The notes under the pieces are model-generated. The model searched no databases, was not told the origin of the DNA, and saw only the letters and a program-made list of their open reading frames with translations. From Phymatolithon calcareum (Eukaryota; Rhodophyta; Florideophyceae; Hapalidiales), in the NCBI GenBank assembly GCA_977006965.1, contig OZ345378.1, forward strand, positions 1,736,001-1,800,000: a stretch of 64,000 nt of DNA, in the 5' to 3' direction. Below are positions 24,571 to 34,691 of the stretch, piece after piece; the stretch's first letter is position 1, and every line of letters begins with the position of its first letter. The translations under genes were made by a program, and so were the position numbers.

Positions 24571-25706
24571 CACTGTGAAAATTTCTTTTTTCATATTTTT
24601 TCAAAAAGCATTTCCGATGATTCAACTTATCAATATTTTTTAAAAAAATATTAAAAATCCGCCCGGAATTGAGTATGCTGATTCAATTTGCGATTTGCTC
24701 GAACAACTGTAGAGCACGGGTAGACGATTGTCGCATCATAAGGCTGTACAAGACGTGAAATGGAAAAGTCGGACATGACCGTATTGCGCAGGTTCTTGAG
24801 ACAACTACACGCATGTAAAACCATTCTCCTGGGACAGCGAAAACTGCGGAGAGAGCCTCGTGCAATGTACAGAGAAAATTTAGCGATCAATTAGTTGGCC
24901 ATAGCATTCATGCGTGCGCAGTTGCGATCGGACAGCGTGGGGGACCAACAGCATGGAATATTGGGGGACGGAAGGCTCAGTATCTTCCGAAGAACATGTA
25001 TGCTTTATATAAAATTGTTGTTTGAGGACTTAGAAGAAGACAATGTGCGAATTTTTATTTAGTTAGAACGTATTTTCGTCATTGGTACTGCTAAAGAACA
25101 GGAAATGGCCCCTAACTACATTGAGGTAAGCTAACAAGCTCTCTGTAGCCCCATGCAAACTAAAGCAGAGCGTGTACAAACACATAACGACCAGCGAGAG
25201 AAAGCAACATAAAGCGGAAGAGACTTTCAGCACAGTGGGTTATATTGAATATCTCGAGCGAAAAAAGTCACACCACCAAGAGGGGCAAACCGGAACAAAT
25301 GGTATACCGCCGTCGAAGCATAGTTTCCAGTTTTATGACTGAATGAGGTCGACGAGGAGTGGAACTTAGACGCGGATCAAGGCGTGAAATCTCCATCTTG
25401 CTTGCTGCTAAGGTTCAAAGTATATCGGCAGAAGAAAAGAAAAGAAGAAACAGATTGTTATTCTGTGACAGTTTCCTCGTGGCCCGACTACAGTGGAGAT
25501 TTGCGCATATAGAACAAAACGGAAGCGCACAGACGCCGCGATTTGGCAACCCGAAGTGGCGGACAGTCACGACAGAACCAACGCCTTCAGCCACCCTCAC
25601 TGTTCCTTCGTGTTTTGGCCATGGTGCCCCCGACATATCATGAAGAGACAATACTTACCAGGATCCAAACGCTGCAGAGGTATTGGTGCCATTTTTAGAC
25701 CGTTCT
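24571..25706. other. Spacer, nothing recognised
   Basis: AT-rich at 24575..24660 (long A and T runs). The plus frame at 25359..25643 is rich in lysine and arginine at first but has no named motif. Confidence 0.4.
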
Positions 25707-25714
25707 CTTCAGCC

Positions 25715-26124
25715 CAGGGGTCCCATCCAGTATACTGGACTTGCAGTATACTGCAATCTACTTGTACTGGAGTGGGACTGCAAAAAACCCGCCTACTTGC
25801 AATACGAATTGCAAAATGTTTGACTGTGTTGAGCGGACACAATGTAGTGCATGTCATGCACTCTCTAATTTATACTGTACCATCTCGGTACGTATTATGC
25901 CGAATCCATCATAGTCACAAACGTAGAGCACCAATTCAAGTGTTTACAGTACTGACGTGGCGTTCAGTCCACGTGTGGATACAGCGCTGCGTGACGTGGC
26001 CCATGTCATAAATGCAGGCTATCAACTTGCAATACAACTTGCAGACAATCGCCGGGACTGCTACTTGCAAATCGAATTGCACTGTATCTAGCAATCAATA
26101 AAAATCTACTTGCTAGTAGCCCTG
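25715..26124. mobile_element. hAT-like non-autonomous element (MITE), 410 bp
   Basis: The element starts CAGGGGTCCC and ends TAGCCCTG. It is flanked by an exact 8-bp duplication, CTTCAGCC, at 25707..25714 and 26125..26132. CAGGG...CCCTG ends with 8-bp duplications are hallmarks of the hAT superfamily. The interior has no coding capacity but carries repeated TTGCAATAC and ACTTGCA words, including a copy of GCAATACGAATTGCAA also present at about 4603. Subterminal short repeats of this kind are known transposase-binding sites in hAT elements; that role here is inferred. Confidence 0.75.
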
Positions 26125-26132
26125 CTTCAGCC

Positions 26133-27023
26133 TGCAAAAAATGAAACTCTTCTTCTTACAGAATCCAGGCAAAACCTCTTGGTACTAGAAAAGTTACCCC
26201 AAGCGTCATCAGATGCGCTGGTAGCTATAAAAAAACTACCGTTCTTCTTCTCAACCTGCTGCTTCACCCAGAGCAAGTCTTGGTGGTCTCAAATCGGTTT
26301 CTCTGGTGATTGATAGGAACGTACAGCCTGTGAGGCTGTGAGCCCGTGTCTCATCGACGCCCGAATCACGTATTTATCCTAACAACGCTAACTGTTGTTC
26401 GCTTCAAACGGTTCTTCCTTGTTCGGGTTTGATGCATACTCTTTTGGATGGTTGCAGAATTGTATTATATGCTCCTTCTAAACGCATCTGCGGACCTTAT
26501 TCTGAGCCTCAACTAGAATTACGATCACTACTTGACACTAAACTCTCGGCAGTGGGCGTTCACTTTTTGCGATCGGCCAGCATGCGCCACTGCAAGCACT
26601 ACTGGACAGAAATTGAGGGCTGCAGACTTTTTAATCCAGCGGCTAAAATCGACATCCGAAGCAAGATGTATTGGCCATCCAAATGTGTGGAGGATCTTGA
26701 TAGTATATTGGGAATCAGTTAAATCAGTATCGAATACGGTTTCGCTTGAGAATACCTACATACCGAGGCACTTCATTTTTGGATGAGTGCGTTAGTATCC
26801 GAACGAAGATGCCGACAAGTCGAGTAACTCTGCAATCGGTGTTGTTGGTGTACTGTATTGATAGACCATAAAGTTCGCTAAAATTGGGGTATCGATCAGT
26901 ACTTGTTTTGTCCAAGTGCCTTCGGAGATTCTTGCGCAACCATCTTCTATATTGGTCTCGAAATATGGATGTGGGGCCATTAGAAAGGGCCGTCAACTAA
27001 GCTGAAAATTCATTTTTATCTGA
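26133..27023. other. Spacer, nothing recognised
   Basis: Short motif-free frames on both strands only. Confidence 0.45.
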
Positions 27024-27480
27024 TTTTTTTTTTTTTTGAATTTTGAATTTATTAAACGCCCTCAGAAACACTCATAAGACTGTAAGGGAGATGCGTTTCA
27101 GATGCTACTACCTTGGTAGCTCCGTTAAAGCCCGCAAAAGCTCGTTGATATCGTCGTAGCCCTAGCTGCAAAAACCCTCCTCCAGAGAAGGTGGAGGGAA
27201 AAGCTTAGAGTCCACTTGTCCTGTTCGTAGGAATCTCAGCGTCGCCGTTCTATTTTGTCTTGGTCTATTCCATGTCGTCATAAAAGACGATTGTGAGGAA
27301 TAGTACTTTGTCAAGTGCCTTTTCAGTCTCACTAGTCTCCTCTTCTGGTGCGATATCTTGACAAAATTCCTATAGTATCAAATCATTGATATATGTATGA
27401 AATTCAGCTACGTCTGCGACGACATCGTGACAAAATTCTCATCGTACGCACTCATTGGCATATGCGTGCTATACCGACTG
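27024..27480 (-). mobile_element. 5'-truncated LINE, relative of the 29366..34317 element
   Basis: A run of 14 T (27024..27037) marks the poly(A) end on the minus strand. The next 150 bp match the 3' end of the full-length LINE: TATTAAACGC, GACTGTAAGGGAGATGCGTT, CCCTAGCTGCAAAAACCC, GGGAAAAGCTTAGAGTCC and CTATTCCATGTC are shared. Further right it covers the end of ORF2 in diverged form and then has a tandem repeat of about 65 bp (27350..27415 and 27416..27480), each with TTGACAAAATTC- or GTGACAAAATTC-like sequence. It is a dead, older copy, truncated at its 5' end. Confidence 0.8.
27175..27198 (-). other. LINE 3' stem-loop, diverged copy
   Basis: CCCTCCTCC and GGTGGAGGG form a stem in the same place as the hairpin at 29514..29534, although the inner stem bases differ on both sides. 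The flanks (GCTGCAAAAA and AAAAGCTTAGAG) are identical in the two copies. Confidence 0.6.
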
Positions 27481-29059
27481 GTTATGTAGTGAGCCTGACT
27501 TAGCCCACCCTTTGTCCTGATGCGCACTACAGCCAGGTGTCCCTCCTGAAACGCATTTCGGCCCAAATGTTTTCGGCGTAGCAGTATATGGCTCTATCGC
27601 TGCTCTGCATGAATAGATAGGGCATTCATCGACGACTCGTGCAAAATAATGATGAAGTATGGGCCCCAGTATGCGACATCAGAGTATTTACCTAACGGGA
27701 TGGACTGCTGTCTGTATCCAATGCGAGTGCTCAGTGGAAGCATGTTGGTTTACCTTGGAGGCGTATGCACTTTCTGTGATGCGATGTCCCTGTCCTAAAT
27801 TTCGGGGGGGGGAGAACTTCTTAAATAGACTTCCGATCACCTTCCCGATGAAGTAAATTGCGTGCTCCCAGTGTAGCGCCAGGCTCACAAGAACCCGACG
27901 ATATACTGGGCAGAGAAGACCGGGGGAGGGAAAAAGTGCCATAGAAACGAAAAGAGTAAATGATTGAAAAGAGGAAAGAGAGAGAAATAGAAAAAGGAAA
28001 GGAAGAAAGCAAAGACGTGATAGAAACCTTCCGGTCTCGCAGTGTCAACATGACGAGTGAAATAAATGTTGAGGCGAACGAAGAGAAGGAAGGGATGAGT
28101 GTGAGGCTAGATTCCCGCCGTACCGGCTTGCACGGCGACAAAGCAGCGGTCAGAAAGGGGTGGAAAGTCTTCGACTCCGCGTGGTCGAAGGGATGTACCG
28201 CCAGAGATGAGCGTGTGCAATCCAAGAAATCGTGCCGGAATCAGAAAACCTCCACCTTCTTTTACTAAGCGGAAGGTGCACAGTATCTTATGTACTACTA
28301 GCAAAGCGAAAATTACAGTTCTACCTGCATATGGAACACGTTGCTCGTCTGGCCGAACGGATCACCAAGAGAAGGCACCTAGAGTCGCGTGCTTCTTATT
28401 CGGTGTTCCGTTTGGATCGCGATTACGGTTCATTGCGTACAGTCGCGAAAGAAAAAGCGCACACGCAGATCCTTGCTTTGACTACCATGTTTTCAGGACG
28501 TGGTCACAAGGCAAGTGAGCGCGACACCCATCTCGTTGCACCTTGACCGGATTTTAAGTCGAGTGATTCCTAAAAGAACAATTACAATCACAGGACTTGT
28601 TGCGAGCGTTACACTGACTGCCTGATAACAAAACGCGAGCATGTAAGTTGAAAAGTTGGATAGGAACTGCCAGAGAATTAATGTTTTCAGCTCTGCAGTA
28701 CCTCGGAAAATTAGCGATGTTCCCGAGAGAGGGGATCGAGTCAGTTATTCGAATGAAATTCAAAATTGTTTTTTCATTTCGCTTTTCTGTCGCCCGGGAA
28801 GCACAGGAGACTTGAAGTAGTCCTAAGACCTTGAGTTTATGAGATTGGTACAAAATGCTTTCAGGGTTGAGTGTGGACTCTTCCCGGGCGAACGTGCAGC
28901 TTGCTGTCATAGAAGAGCCCCTGTTCATACGTAGACAGTTCTTGCCAACCCCGACGTTTTTCGGAAAGGGCAGCTCTGTAGTACGAGAGAGCAAGTATTA
29001 GGAAAAATAAGTATCATGTGTCCATGATGTGGCTGCATGGGCAATGGAAGAGAATAGGG
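27481..29059. other. Spacer with a purine-rich tract; no recognised gene
   Basis: 27945..28025 is strongly purine-rich on the plus strand (GAAAAGAGG, AAAGAGAGAG and similar). A 102-codon plus frame (27960..28268, lysine- and glutamate-rich) and a 134-codon minus frame (27821..28225) are largely products of this bias. A second plus frame, 28232..28546, is arginine- and leucine-rich but has no motif I recognise. Confidence 0.35.
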
Positions 29060-29365
29060 CCGTCTATCAAGTAGTATTGAACAGATCCGAGCGACTTCCA
29101 CCGGTCTGTTACGGCGATGTCCGCGACAGGACCGCCTTCGCAAACGTCGTGAACCGCATCGCCGTCTCGGCAAGAATGCGTCGTAAATTTTTAGTCTTGA
29201 ATCCCCTAAAACGAGGTACTGGACTTGGTTGAATTGAGGAGAGTTTGGTAAGAGATGATGAAGATGAGGTCGTTCGGTTCCCATCCACAATTTTAAATGT
29301 AGCATGTCAGATGCCACACAACGAATGAGAACAAATTGATCTCTCCCTGTCTTGGCGTCTGTAAT
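29060..29365 (-). pseudogene. Tyrosine recombinase, C-terminal catalytic part (split by a LINE)
   Basis: Tyrosine recombinases cut and join DNA with a catalytic R...HxxR...(H/W)...Y set. On the minus strand, one frame reads THSCRDGDAV (the HxxR box), then TDRWKSLGSVQYYLIDG, which fits the GRWxS...Y box with the nucleophile tyrosine; glycine before RW is changed to aspartate. The part before it (ITDAKTGRDQFVLIR...) is in a different frame, so at least one frameshift lies near 29190. The other half, with the first catalytic arginine, is at 34318..34691; the LINE sits exactly between them. It could derive from a Crypton, DIRS or similar element. I cannot tell which, because no neighbouring RT or other partner domain is recognised. 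Confidence 0.6.
29352..29365. repeat. Left target-site duplication of the LINE
   Basis: TTGGCGTCTGTAAT occurs here and, identically, at 34318..34331. It marks the insertion site of the LINE inside the recombinase gene. Confidence 0.9.
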
Positions 29366-29513
29366 TTTTTTAGTAGTATTTATTAAACGCTCTCAGTAAC
29401 ACTCTTTAGACTGTAAGGGAGATGCGTTTCAGTTGCTACAGCCTTGTAGCATAGTATAACATTCATATATGCTTCTTCCGCAATCTTGTATATCGTGGCC
29501 CTAGCTGCAAAAA

Positions 29514-29534
29514 CCCACATCGGACGGATGTGGG
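29514..29534 (-). other. LINE 3' stem-loop
   Basis: CCCACATC and GATGTGGG are separated by five bases. Its position between conserved flanks is the same as in the truncated copy at 27175..27198, where the stem bases are changed in a compensating way. In several LINE families a 3' stem-loop is what the reverse transcriptase recognises; that function is inferred here. Confidence 0.65.
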
Positions 29535-29599
29535 AAAAGCTTAGAGTCCTCTATGCGCTCAGCGGCGATTCGAGCTCGCAATTCTTATCCTTTGTTTTT

Positions 29600-32500
29600 C
29601 TATTCCATGTCCTCGTAAAAGGCACTGGTAAAGAAGAGTAGCTGGTCCAGTGCTTCTTCGGTCTTCTTGGTCTCTTCTCCGGTCAGCTGGTATCTCGCCA
29701 AAGACGTTTCAACCGTGTGCAATAGCCTTGATATGATTTCGCCAAATTTGTCTTCTAGTAGTGTCGTGCTCAGTGGGGGAAATCTCCCAAACGCCCACTT
29801 CACCGCCAATTGACGATGACGTACTTTCGGAAGCCTTAAAATCACTGGAATTGCTCCGACTATATCGTACGGTATCTTTCTCTTTCTGCTTAATTCCAAA
29901 GACTCCCCTTCATCATTGAAGAGTGATGCTTTCAGGGATCCTGCCGACATTCCTTGCTTAAGATACTCCAAGGCCTTCTCGAACTGCTCATGCCTTAGCA
30001 TTGCTGCCATGTCCCGACACACCCATTGCAATTCATCCACGTCTATGCAATCCTTTGGGACGGCCAGTAGGCTCCCTTTTTTTGTCTTGGCTCTCACGAG
30101 CATTTTGAGCGCTAAAACCATTCTCCTGTCTTCAGCTGCTTGGATGCGACAGAGAAGACGAAGTCTTGCAGACCGGTTTTTCGCGATTGGTCCAAGGACT
30201 TGAGAGAAAAAGGTCCTCTCTACCTCTTCAATAGCTGTCTGGATTCTCGGCGTCCAAGGTGTTAGATGCATGGCATACTCCCATCTTGGCTGTATCAGTG
30301 CCTTGTATACCTTGATAGCTTTAAGCGCGTTAATACCGCGCCTGGAGACACCAAGGGGTCTTAACTGATACACAGCGATCTTGGCGTTCCGGATGCGCTC
30401 GAGCATTCTTGTCTCGGTTACCCCCTGACTGCTCAGTGAGATTCCAAGGTATGACACTTCTTTGACTTTCGTTAGTGTTTTGCCTGACAGCTTGAAGTTA
30501 ACTGGTCTCGTGTCCGCTGACAACAGAACCTCACTTTTTCCGGCGCTCGTGTTCCAAGTCATTTGCCGGTCTTTTCCCCATTTTGACGCAATGCCTAAAA
30601 GTCTTTGCAGTCCAGCAGGCGATTTAGCCGTGAGGAGTACATCGTCCGCAAAGAGTACTCCTGCGACGTCGGCGACTTCTCGTGGTACTTGGCTAATTCT
30701 TTCGGCGAACTCGTCCATGAACAAGTTGTACAAGCTTGGACTCAACGGGGACCCTTGCGGTACTCCCCTGTCGAATACGAACCACTTTTTCTGAGGATCC
30801 CCAACTGTGCATACCCATGAAGCAACCAAAAAACCTCGATCATCGCGCATAATTCCTGGGGTAGACACAGTCTCATTCGATCTTGCAGGTGTTTCCTTGG
30901 AACTGTGTCATACGCCGCTTTTAGATCCAATACTGCGATACATCTCTGCCCTCTCTTCTGCAGTTCCAGTGCTCGAAGGATGGCTAGCTCTGTACTCTTC
31001 CCTTTCTGGAATCCTAATTGGATGTTGTGGTTCTTGTACCTTTGACGGAGTAGGGAATCAATTGCGGCCTCCACGATTTTTCTGACTTGACTCAGTAGGG
31101 ATATAGGTCTGAAATTTTTTGGGTCATCTTGATCCCCTTTTTTGTGTCGTGGGACTAGCAGAGCTTTCAGCCAAGCCATGGGGAGAGTTCCACACCTGCC
31201 GCATGCAGCCCACAGCTCAAACACTAGCTCTGTGCTTCCCTCCACATCCACTTTCAACATTTCCGCTTTCACCTCGTCTAGGCCTGGGGCTTTTTTGGTT
31301 GGAGATTTGATGATGGCCGACCTTATCAAATTGCGCATCTGAGTTGGGCACTCAAAGTATGAGGGATTTGACCGCCAGCCTCGATCGTCTCGACATGTCT
31401 TTGAAACGTGTGCTGTGAACAACGTTTTTTGCAGAGGGCGCCCAGTCATCTTGTTTCTTGACGTTCTTCTCGTTCTCAACTTCTGCATCCGACATATTTG
31501 TTCTATAGCCTTAGGACCATCCTTTTCTTGCAACTCATCGAGGAATTCTTGGTATTGCTGTCTCTTTCTTTGATTTACGAGTTTTCGTATCTCTGCTCGA
31601 CAGCTGGAGTACCGCTGCCAAGACTCGTCTGTGTTTAGTTTTCGTACATTCTTGTACAATTTTTTGCGCCTTTTGCACATTCGTTCCAGCTCAAAATTCC
31701 AAAAAGATTTGTATCGAGGCGGGGTACTTCTTTTCTGTCTCCATGGATGGCATAGAGTTTCCCCGACTTTGCGGTACAGTCGGTCTAGATCCTCTCTTGT
31801 GCGGCAACTTTGCAGCTCCTCGCGGATTCCTGGAATGGTCCTTGCGTAGATTTCCCGAACCTCTTCTTGCTTTGTGTCGTCCTTCCAGAGTTTGACGGAA
31901 ATTCGTGGCTTCAGATCCCTTGTGTGCTCTTGACGAGTTAAGAAACTCGTTGTTACCGGTCGATGTTGCGTATTACCGGTCCAAATGTCTGTTGGTGCGC
32001 AAACTGAGGATGTTAAAATCCCTTTTGTTACGAAGAAGTCGATGTTGCTCTTGAACCGTTTGGTACGAAAGCTGAACACTGACCCGGTCTGAATATCCCA
32101 GTTCTTGGCTGTAGCCCAACTTATGAGTTGGTTTCCCTTCCTATTTGATCGGAGGTCCCACCTGATGTGGCGAGCGTTCCAATCTCCGCAAACAATGGCC
32201 TTGCCTCTTGCGTGTGTATTGACCATGGCTAGGCATTTCTCGGTTTCCGCTCGGTTTGCCGCCGGGGATATGTAGACGGCTCCCACTTTTATCTCCCCCA
32301 CTTGGGCGATAATTAATTGGAAATTTTTTTCTGCGTGTTTAAAAATCAGTCGACTTCCACAGTGTTTGCGGAAGAATAGCGAAACCCCTCCGGAGTTGCG
32401 CCCTGTCTGCGGAGGGGGGCGCATTACGTTGATGGAGTAGAAATCGGATCGAATTTTCCCTTCTGGCCTCAAGTGTGTTTCCGTTATTGCAGCCATATCA

Positions 32501-32619
32501 ACACTGTGGTTTCTCATCAATTTGTCTATGTATGCTGGGGTCTCTGGAAAGCCCCCAACATTAAAGGTTGCCAAACGCCACTTTTTCTTAAATAGCATTT
32601 TGCATGTTGTCCTCTTCAT
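29600..32619 (-). pseudogene. LINE ORF2: AP endonuclease and reverse transcriptase, one frameshift
   Basis: The first frame (30742..32619) starts MKRTTCKMLF and has AP-endonuclease motifs: LATFN (N20), ITETHL (E47), GAVYISP (Y116), GDWNARHIRWD (D146, N148), NIDFF (D194) and QHRPV. Reverse-transcriptase motifs follow: FRPISLLSQVRKIVE, GFQKGKSTE and VLDLKAAYDTV. The second frame (29600..30868) has GVPQGSPLSPSLYNLFMDEF and the catalytic box FADD, then YLGISLS and a long C-terminal region without an obvious zinc knuckle. The frame change falls at a run of six T (30828..30833, read on the minus strand), so one base in a homopolymer separates the halves. ORF2 overlaps ORF1 by 32 nt; a second in-frame ATG (32596..32598) lies just upstream of the ORF1 stop. 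True mutation, base-calling error and programmed slippage are all possible. Confidence 0.9.
30828..30833 (-). other. Homopolymer at the ORF2 frame change
   Basis: Six A on the plus strand (six T in the message sense) sit where the reading must change from the frame ending ...MIEVF to the frame continuing toward GVPQGS. Both frames stay open over 30742..30868, so the run is the best candidate for a single-base indel or slip site. Confidence 0.6.
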
Positions 32620-34186
32620 CGTCCTGAAGAGTATCTGGTGTCAGATCGCTTATACCTGCATGATTGGGGCTAATGTCTTCCTCGTCCCCTTGACCGTCCG
32701 AATCAACTGTCTCTGAGACAATTGCTTTTGCTGGTTGTTGAGGATTTCCAGTAACTGCGTTCGGCGGTTCGACTGTTTCTCCTTTTGTATTCTCTGCTTC
32801 TTGTCTCGCCTGACGCAGTCTCGCCTGACGCAGTTCCGGTGCCACCAGATTACGCCTCTCTGCCGTCACTGCGTTTTCAACACAAAGGTCGAAAAATCTT
32901 CTGTTTGCAGCTTTCGCCATACCCTGGTACCATTCTCGGGCAACGATATTGTTCGCCTTTGCTGCGCAATACCGAGCACGTCCCCTCAATTTTTCCATGT
33001 TCTTTTTTTGACCTTCGAGAGCGTTTGGTATCTGGTGTTTGTTTAGAGCATTCTCAAATGCGTTGAAGTGAGGCATGTGAACCATTTTAGCTGATCGGAC
33101 GAGACTGATGATGTTCGGGCTATCAACCTTCTCAACAAGAAGCTCCATAACTGAGTTTCCGATAAACGAGACATGCAGTAGACGTCTGTTCGCAAGAAGT
33201 TCCCGAACAGCTTCTTCGATGTGCGCCCTTTCCGTCTTCGGGAGGTTCTTGAAATACAGCAGTTCCACCATTGGGCTTTTTTCAGGCCTCACCATAGGCC
33301 CCATTCTTTCAGTAAATGCGTGCAATTTCGGTCTGTCTTCTTCAGAGACCTTTGGATTTTCCACTGCTCGTCGTGCTGTATCTAGGAATGACGGTTTTGT
33401 CACCTCCTTGTGTGCCGTTTTGGTCAGAGGGGGAAATTCAGTATCAGAGGCACTGTCCTGGGTTGGTTCCGGACTCGACTGTGTTACGTTTTCTCTCTGG
33501 AGTTGCTCCTTCAGTGTCCGGTTTTCTTCCCTTAGCGTAGCCAGTTCTGCCTCCATGATGGTCACTCGGCCCACTGTGTCTGTGTGCTTCCTCTCAAGTT
33601 CGTCGAGTCTCTTCATTAGAGATCTGTAGTCGCAAGCGTCATCTCTCGCTGGATCCCTTGTTCTCTCAGTTAAGGTTTTCGAGGTGTTTTTCTCTTGAAT
33701 GGATGCTAACATCTCGTCCAAAAACGCCACAACGTCACTTCCGTTCTTCCTCGAGGGACATTTGGTGCATTTGAGTACCAGAGGGACCGTTCCGTATCCT
33801 CCTGTCATGCTAAGTGCTCCCCTTCGCTCGCATCCAAAACACGAGATAATGTTTCGGATCGAAGAAAACAATTGCCGAGTGGGGTTGTCTTTCACCGTGG
33901 GTGGGTGCTGCAACTTCTGAATCGTGTCCCCAGCTTTTGTGGGGGCGGTTGTCGTAGCTCCTTCTCGCGGATTTCTGCCGATTGCCAACGATACTGCTTG
34001 TGGACCTGTGGTCCTCTCTTGATCGATTTCTTGACTCAAATTTTTGATATTTTTTTGAGTATTTCCATTTTCCGCCGTCGAGTTTCGACTCGCACGACGT
34101 CTCGATCGGCGACTCTCTTGCGTTAACCACGGAAGTTCTCGGCCTCCGCGGTCCTCTGTGGCCTCCATTTCGCCTTCAGGAGGCAT
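32588..34186 (-). CDS. LINE ORF1: putative RNA-binding protein with zinc motif and coiled coil
   Basis: 532 codons, intact. The N-terminal 60 residues are charged (RRSRRRASRN). A zinc-type arrangement CFGC...KCTKC (C116, C119, C140, C143; C-x2-C-x20-C-x2-C) follows. Residues about 188-232 (MKRLDELERKHTD..., LREENRTLKEQLQ) have heptad spacing and should form a coiled coil, as in trimeric ORF1 proteins of other LINEs. A segment near residues 300-370 (ELLYFKNLPKTERAHIEEAV and LLHVSFIGNSVMELLV) looks like a small alpha/beta domain, possibly RRM-like. The C-terminal part is rich in R, A and E and ends in an acidic tail. Its role is presumably to package the element's RNA. The start at 34186 lies 131 nt inside the 5' end of the element. 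Confidence 0.85.
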   Translation of the reverse strand: MPPEGEMEATEDRGGRELPWLTQESRRSRRRASRNSTAENGNTQKNIKNLSQEIDQERTTGPQAVSLAIGRNPREGATTTAPTKAGDTIQKLQHPPTVKDNPTRQLFSSIRNIISCFGCERRGALSMTGGYGTVPLVLKCTKCPSRKNGSDVVAFLDEMLASIQEKNTSKTLTERTRDPARDDACDYRSLMKRLDELERKHTDTVGRVTIMEAELATLREENRTLKEQLQRENVTQSSPEPTQDSASDTEFPPLTKTAHKEVTKPSFLDTARRAVENPKVSEEDRPKLHAFTERMGPMVRPEKSPMVELLYFKNLPKTERAHIEEAVRELLANRRLLHVSFIGNSVMELLVEKVDSPNIISLVRSAKMVHMPHFNAFENALNKHQIPNALEGQKKNMEKLRGRARYCAAKANNIVAREWYQGMAKAANRRFFDLCVENAVTAERRNLVAPELRQARLRQARQEAENTKGETVEPPNAVTGNPQQPAKAIVSETVDSDGQGDEEDISPNHAGISDLTPDTLQDDEEDNMQNAI

Positions 34187-34317
34187 GACGCTTCGCGCCT
34201 AAGAGGGTGGGGACCTCCTGGGGAGTTTCCCCTGCAGATTTTCTCTGTTTCGCCGGGCACGTACCACTTACGCTGACTGGGCCCGGTCGGTCCAGTCCAA
34301 GTTAGCTTTTTTTACGA

Positions 34318-34331
34318 TTGGCGTCTGTAAT
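34318..34331. repeat. Right target-site duplication of the LINE
   Basis: An identical copy of TTGGCGTCTGTAAT at 29352..29365. Together they define the element ends. Confidence 0.9.
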
Positions 34332-34691
34332 GCTGACTCCCGTTTGGCAGCTCAGAGCGTGGAGCCGAATGTCTCGCTGAAGCCCGACGTCTCCAGGTCT
34401 AATTATGATTACTTCGCTACCCCGAAGGTATCCACCCCACGCAACGGCGAATGCGACTGCGCACTCCGTCCTGTGTAAAGAAGCGAGACGTTGCCCGAAT
34501 GCTAGAATGACCTTCCTGGTAACGGGGTGCTGACTATGCTGGCTGTATTTTCTGCCACGCTTTGAGAGACCGCCGCGACAGTTCAAAGCACGACCGGGGG
34601 ATCGGTGTGCATAAAGACATGGCCGAGACCAGGTTGGCCATGTTTCGAAGATTTCCTGTAGTTGATGAGCGTAAGTACAGCAGATGAACAT
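34318..34691 (-). pseudogene. Tyrosine recombinase, middle part with first catalytic arginine (split by a LINE)
   Basis: The minus frame reads HPVTRKVILAFGQRLA, then AVAWGGYLRGSEV followed by IIIRPGDVGL. This matches the box I region of tyrosine recombinases ('a..l.yyLR.sEl..L...Dv'), which holds the first catalytic arginine. The frame runs into the duplication ATTACAGACGCC and on into the LINE; the original continuation is at 29365 and below, in phase (ITDAKTGRDQ). The start of the frame at 34691 is not the true N-terminus: weaker traces extend to about 35009 with stops. The gene was therefore already decaying or has decayed since the LINE insertion. Confidence 0.6.

Larger units (their letters stand above)
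29366..34317 (-). mobile_element. Near-complete non-LTR retrotransposon (LINE), about 4.95 kb
   Basis: The element is on the minus strand: a 5' leader (34187..34317), ORF1 (32588..34186), ORF2 (29600..32619, one frameshift), a 3' untranslated part with a stem-loop, and a short poly(A) end seen as six T at 29366..29371. Exact 14-bp target duplications flank it. It has an AP-type endonuclease, so target-primed reverse transcription is expected. Perfect duplications and long open frames suggest a recent insertion. A truncated relative is at 27024..27480 and a more distant LINE at 44150..45890. Confidence 0.93.

Noticed and set aside
27821-28268. Overlapping 134-codon and 102-codon frames
   Set aside because: Both are mainly products of a purine-rich tract, giving K/E-rich translation on one strand and S/F-rich on the other.
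33108-33629. 173-codon plus-strand frame rich in serine
   Set aside because: It is the antisense of LINE ORF1; serine-rich content reflects complementary codons.
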